A program made the translations under genes and the position numbers. A stretch of 62,209 nucleotides of DNA from JBMOUD01 sp049319665 (GTDB taxonomy: Bacteria > Pseudomonadota > Gammaproteobacteria > Enterobacterales > Enterobacteriaceae), in contig NZ_JBMOUD010000020.1 in assembly GCF_049319665.1 (NCBI RefSeq), forward strand, positions 1 to 62,209. The letters run 5' to 3'. The notes beneath the pieces are model-generated. The model was given only the letters and a program-made list of their open reading frames with translations. It was not told the DNA's origin and searched no databases. Below are positions 60,021 through 62,209 of this stretch, piece by piece (the first letter of the stretch is position 1; every line of letters starts with the position of its first letter).

Positions 60021-62209
60021 ATGTCACGTACAATTAGCTTGAGTAGTTCAGCAATGCCTATTTTGCTGGGTGAACCTGCTTTAATATTGTCAGATTTAGA
60101 TGGTGAGGAATCATTTTCATCATTATATACATACGCTCTTACGGTAAAAACACCGGCTAACCCAGCGATTCCATGGCAGTCAGCGTCGAATGTTGATCTA
60201 AAGGCACTGATTGGTAAAGAAATGACCGTTACGTTAGAGCTGGATGGCAATGGATTAGGCAACCTTATAAACTTGGGAAAAGGACACCGAGAAATATCTG
60301 GCTTGGTACAACGTGCTAGATATCTCGGCCGTGATGCTAATCAAGCAATATTTGAATTGATTATCCGCCCATGGTTATACCTCACTGATTTGACCTCTGA
60401 CTTCAAAATATTCCAACAAAAAAATGTTGTAGATATTATCGATGAGGTGCTCTCTGAGTATAACTTCCCGTTTGAAAAGAGGCTTTCAGCTAGTTATCCA
60501 ATTATGGATTTCCAAGTGCAGTATGGTGAAAGTGATTTCAACTTCATCCAGAGAATAATGGAAGAGTGGGGGATATATTGGTTCTTTGAGCATCATGAAC
60601 AAAAACATAAATTGGTCTTAGTCGACCATGTAGGTGCTCATAAACGATACTTTAGTGACGCCTATCATGTCATTCGTTATTATCCTGATGATCCGAAGTT
60701 TGAATCAGAGCATATTAATAAATTTCATTTGCAAGAGGCAATAACGTCCGGTCGATGGGTAACGAACGATTACGATTTTACAAAATCGCGAGCAGATATA
60801 TTAGCTATTGATAATAAGCCTCGAAAGACCAGTTTCAATCAATCTGAAATTTATCACTGGCCTGGCGACTATGATCATCCGGCCATAGGGGAACAGTTAG
60901 CGAAAATACGTATTGAGGAGCTAGGTGCTTTAGGTCATCGAGCTGAAGGGGCTGGTGCGATTAGAGGCATTGTATGCGGGACTAACTTTGAGTTGGTTGG
61001 ATTTCCCGTTGAGAAAGCCAATCGTGAGTATATGGTTATTTCAAGCAAATTACTTATATCAGACGTCGGGCAGTTATCCGGCCAGGCTCAATTTAAATAT
61101 GAATGTAAATTTACCGTTCAGCCAACGACAAAAATCTATCGTCCTCCTCAATTAGCTCATAAGCCTAAAACCAGCGGGCCTCAGCCTGCAATTGTTGTGG
61201 GGCCACGAGGAGAAGAAATTTGGACTGATGAATATGGTCGGGTCAAGGTTAGATTCCTGTGGGACCGTTACGGGGAAAATCGCGAATTTGATTCTTGCTG
61301 GATCAGAGTTAGCCAAGCATGGGCCGGAAATAACTTTGGTGGCATTTATATACCACGAGTTGGTCACGAAGTAATTGTGGACTTCATCAATGGGGATCCC
61401 GACAGGCCTCTTATAATTGGTAGCTTGTATAATAATGCCACTATGCCACCTTGGGATTTGCCCGCCAATGCAACACAAAGTGGACTGGTGAGTAGAACCG
61501 TTGGTGGAGGACGCCATAACTTCAACGGTATTCGTTTTGAGGATAAACCTGGTCAGGAACAGTACTGGGAGCAAGCTGAACTCAATATGAGTCGCTTGAC
61601 CAAAAAAAATGAACACCAAACAATTGGAGCCAATTCAACGCTGAATATTGGCGCCAATCGACATGTTCAAGTCTCTGCGAATTATGTAAAAAATATCGCT
61701 GCTCTCGCTACCAAAACGGTCGGTTTAAGTTATTCATGCACCATAGGTGCTAGCAAATCTTTAAGCGTGGGGGGATCTCATTGGGTTAGTGTCGGTGGAT
61801 CTCATCAATTTTCTTCTGGCGGGGCTGCATCAATATCCGCCGGTGGTGCTTTTTCATTAAGTTCTTGCGGAGTACTGACTATTAGTGCCCGAGTTGTGAA
61901 GATCCTCGGCTCTTGTAAAGTTATTGTCCGCGGAGGGCAGATCCATTTAAATCCTCGCCCTTGGTGTTTTTTCGGTGGTTTGTGGTTGTTTGGCTGCCTG
62001 GGCGCAATCATAGGATTAATTGGCTGTAGACCTGGTTGTTTACCTCCTTTACCTTGTCGATCGGTAAGGCCTCTTGCTCCTCCATTACCCCCTGCGCCTC
62101 CTGCACCACCGCCGTTGACGCAACCGTGGACGCCGCCGCCAACTCCGCCGTTGACGCAACCGTGGACACCGCCGCCAACTCCGCCGTTGACGCAACCGTG
62201 GACACCGCC
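60021..62209 (+). CDS. vgrG: VgrG (TssI) spike with extended C-terminus, partial
   Basis: Open to the window edge (729 codons). The VgrG core is clear: gp27-like part (RTISLSSSAMPILLGEPALILSDLDGEE; VQYGESDFNFIQRIMEEWGIYWFFEH), gp5-like OB fold (GPRGEEIWTDEYGRVKVRFLWDRYG; SCWIRVSQAWAGNNFGGIYIPRVGHEVIVDFINGDPDRPLIIG), and gp5 beta-helix repeats. Then comes a non-core tail: a hydrophobic segment (FFGGLWLFGCLGAIIGLIGC, about 650-670) flanked by cysteines, then a proline-rich region with 12-residue repeats PLTQPWTPPPTP. It is the spike tip and probably carries an effector or loading region beyond the edge. Confidence 0.95.
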   Translation, partial: MSRTISLSSSAMPILLGEPALILSDLDGEESFSSLYTYALTVKTPANPAIPWQSASNVDLKALIGKEMTVTLELDGNGLGNLINLGKGHREISGLVQRARYLGRDANQAIFELIIRPWLYLTDLTSDFKIFQQKNVVDIIDEVLSEYNFPFEKRLSASYPIMDFQVQYGESDFNFIQRIMEEWGIYWFFEHHEQKHKLVLVDHVGAHKRYFSDAYHVIRYYPDDPKFESEHINKFHLQEAITSGRWVTNDYDFTKSRADILAIDNKPRKTSFNQSEIYHWPGDYDHPAIGEQLAKIRIEELGALGHRAEGAGAIRGIVCGTNFELVGFPVEKANREYMVISSKLLISDVGQLSGQAQFKYECKFTVQPTTKIYRPPQLAHKPKTSGPQPAIVVGPRGEEIWTDEYGRVKVRFLWDRYGENREFDSCWIRVSQAWAGNNFGGIYIPRVGHEVIVDFINGDPDRPLIIGSLYNNATMPPWDLPANATQSGLVSRTVGGGRHNFNGIRFEDKPGQEQYWEQAELNMSRLTKKNEHQTIGANSTLNIGANRHVQVSANYVKNIAALATKTVGLSYSCTIGASKSLSVGGSHWVSVGGSHQFSSGGAASISAGGAFSLSSCGVLTISARVVKILGSCKVIVRGGQIHLNPRPWCFFGGLWLFGCLGAIIGLIGCRPGCLPPLPCRSVRPLAPPLPPAPPAPPPLTQPWTPPPTPPLTQPWTPPPTPPLTQPWTP
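62112..62209 (+). repeat. 36-bp in-frame tandem repeat in vgrG
   Basis: Units start at 62112, 62148 and 62184 (third cut by the window edge), 36 bases each, differing by one base (ACG or ACA after TGG). Each encodes PLTQPWTPPPTP. Copy number beyond the edge is unknown; such repeats are prone to slippage. Confidence 0.95.

Noticed and set aside
61152..61619. 155-codon minus-strand frame opposite vgrG
   Set aside because: Antisense to the conserved gp5-like part of VgrG; no independent coding evidence.
62112..62209. 36-bp regular repeats that could be read as the start of a CRISPR array
   Set aside because: The units are directly adjacent with no spacers, keep the vgrG frame and encode a proline-rich motif.

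Overview
The window most likely comes from a Yersinia chromosome, probably the Y. pseudotuberculosis complex. It opens in the last 53 bases of a 5S rRNA followed by tandem terminators laid out like E. coli rrnB T1/T2. It then follows enterobacterial core order: kgtP, pssA, pat, tapT, trxC, yfiF. A second core block has the E. coli order emrB-emrA-emrR-ygaH-ygaZ-(ygaY-like MFS)-proX-proW-proV. Species assignment is from recalled protein similarity and gene order only; no database search was possible.

Region by region. 1-9 kb: rRNA operon end, 2-oxoglutarate permease, phosphatidylserine synthase, protein lysine acetyltransferase, tRNA acp3U transferase, thioredoxin 2 and a SpoU-type methyltransferase. 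9-11 kb: a divergent AraC-type regulator and medium-chain dehydrogenase. 11-15.8 kb: an emrR-outer membrane factor-emrA-emrB operon, in effect a complete tripartite pump. 16-18.4 kb: ygaZH amino-acid exporter and an MFS transporter. 18.7-23.3 kb: the osmoprotectant ABC operon proVWX with two tandem proX genes and a recognisable osmoregulated promoter. 23.5-29.4 kb: citrate-type two-component system (dpiA/dpiB), a 2-hydroxycarboxylate:Na+ symporter, and a GC-rich voltage-gated K+ channel gene sitting between two direct copies of a proV-to-dpiB segment. The upstream copy of dpiAB is a deletion-scarred pseudogene.

29.4-31.1 kb is AT-rich and nearly gene-free, ending in an orphan LuxR-type regulator. 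From 31.8 kb to the window end lies a type VI secretion (T6SS) island made of two divergent operons. The minus operon is tssF-tssG-tssA-two-domain pilus adhesin-like gene-GT60-like glycosyltransferase-second DotU-like gene-OmpA-domain membrane protein-EagR-type chaperone. The plus operon is tssH(clpV)-pilin-chaperone-usher-pilin-tssB-tssC-hcp-tssJ-tssK-tssL-tssM-unknown-vgrG, with vgrG running off the edge. tssE is not in the window.

The most interesting feature is this hybrid island. A complete chaperone/usher fimbrial operon is inserted between clpV and tssB, its probable tip adhesin lies in the opposite T6SS operon, and a cytosolic-type GlcNAc-transferase-like enzyme is translationally coupled to a second DotU-like protein. 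The terminal VgrG carries a hydrophobic segment followed by 36-bp proline-rich repeats, making it a candidate for a non-standard effector or for the client of the EagR-like chaperone.
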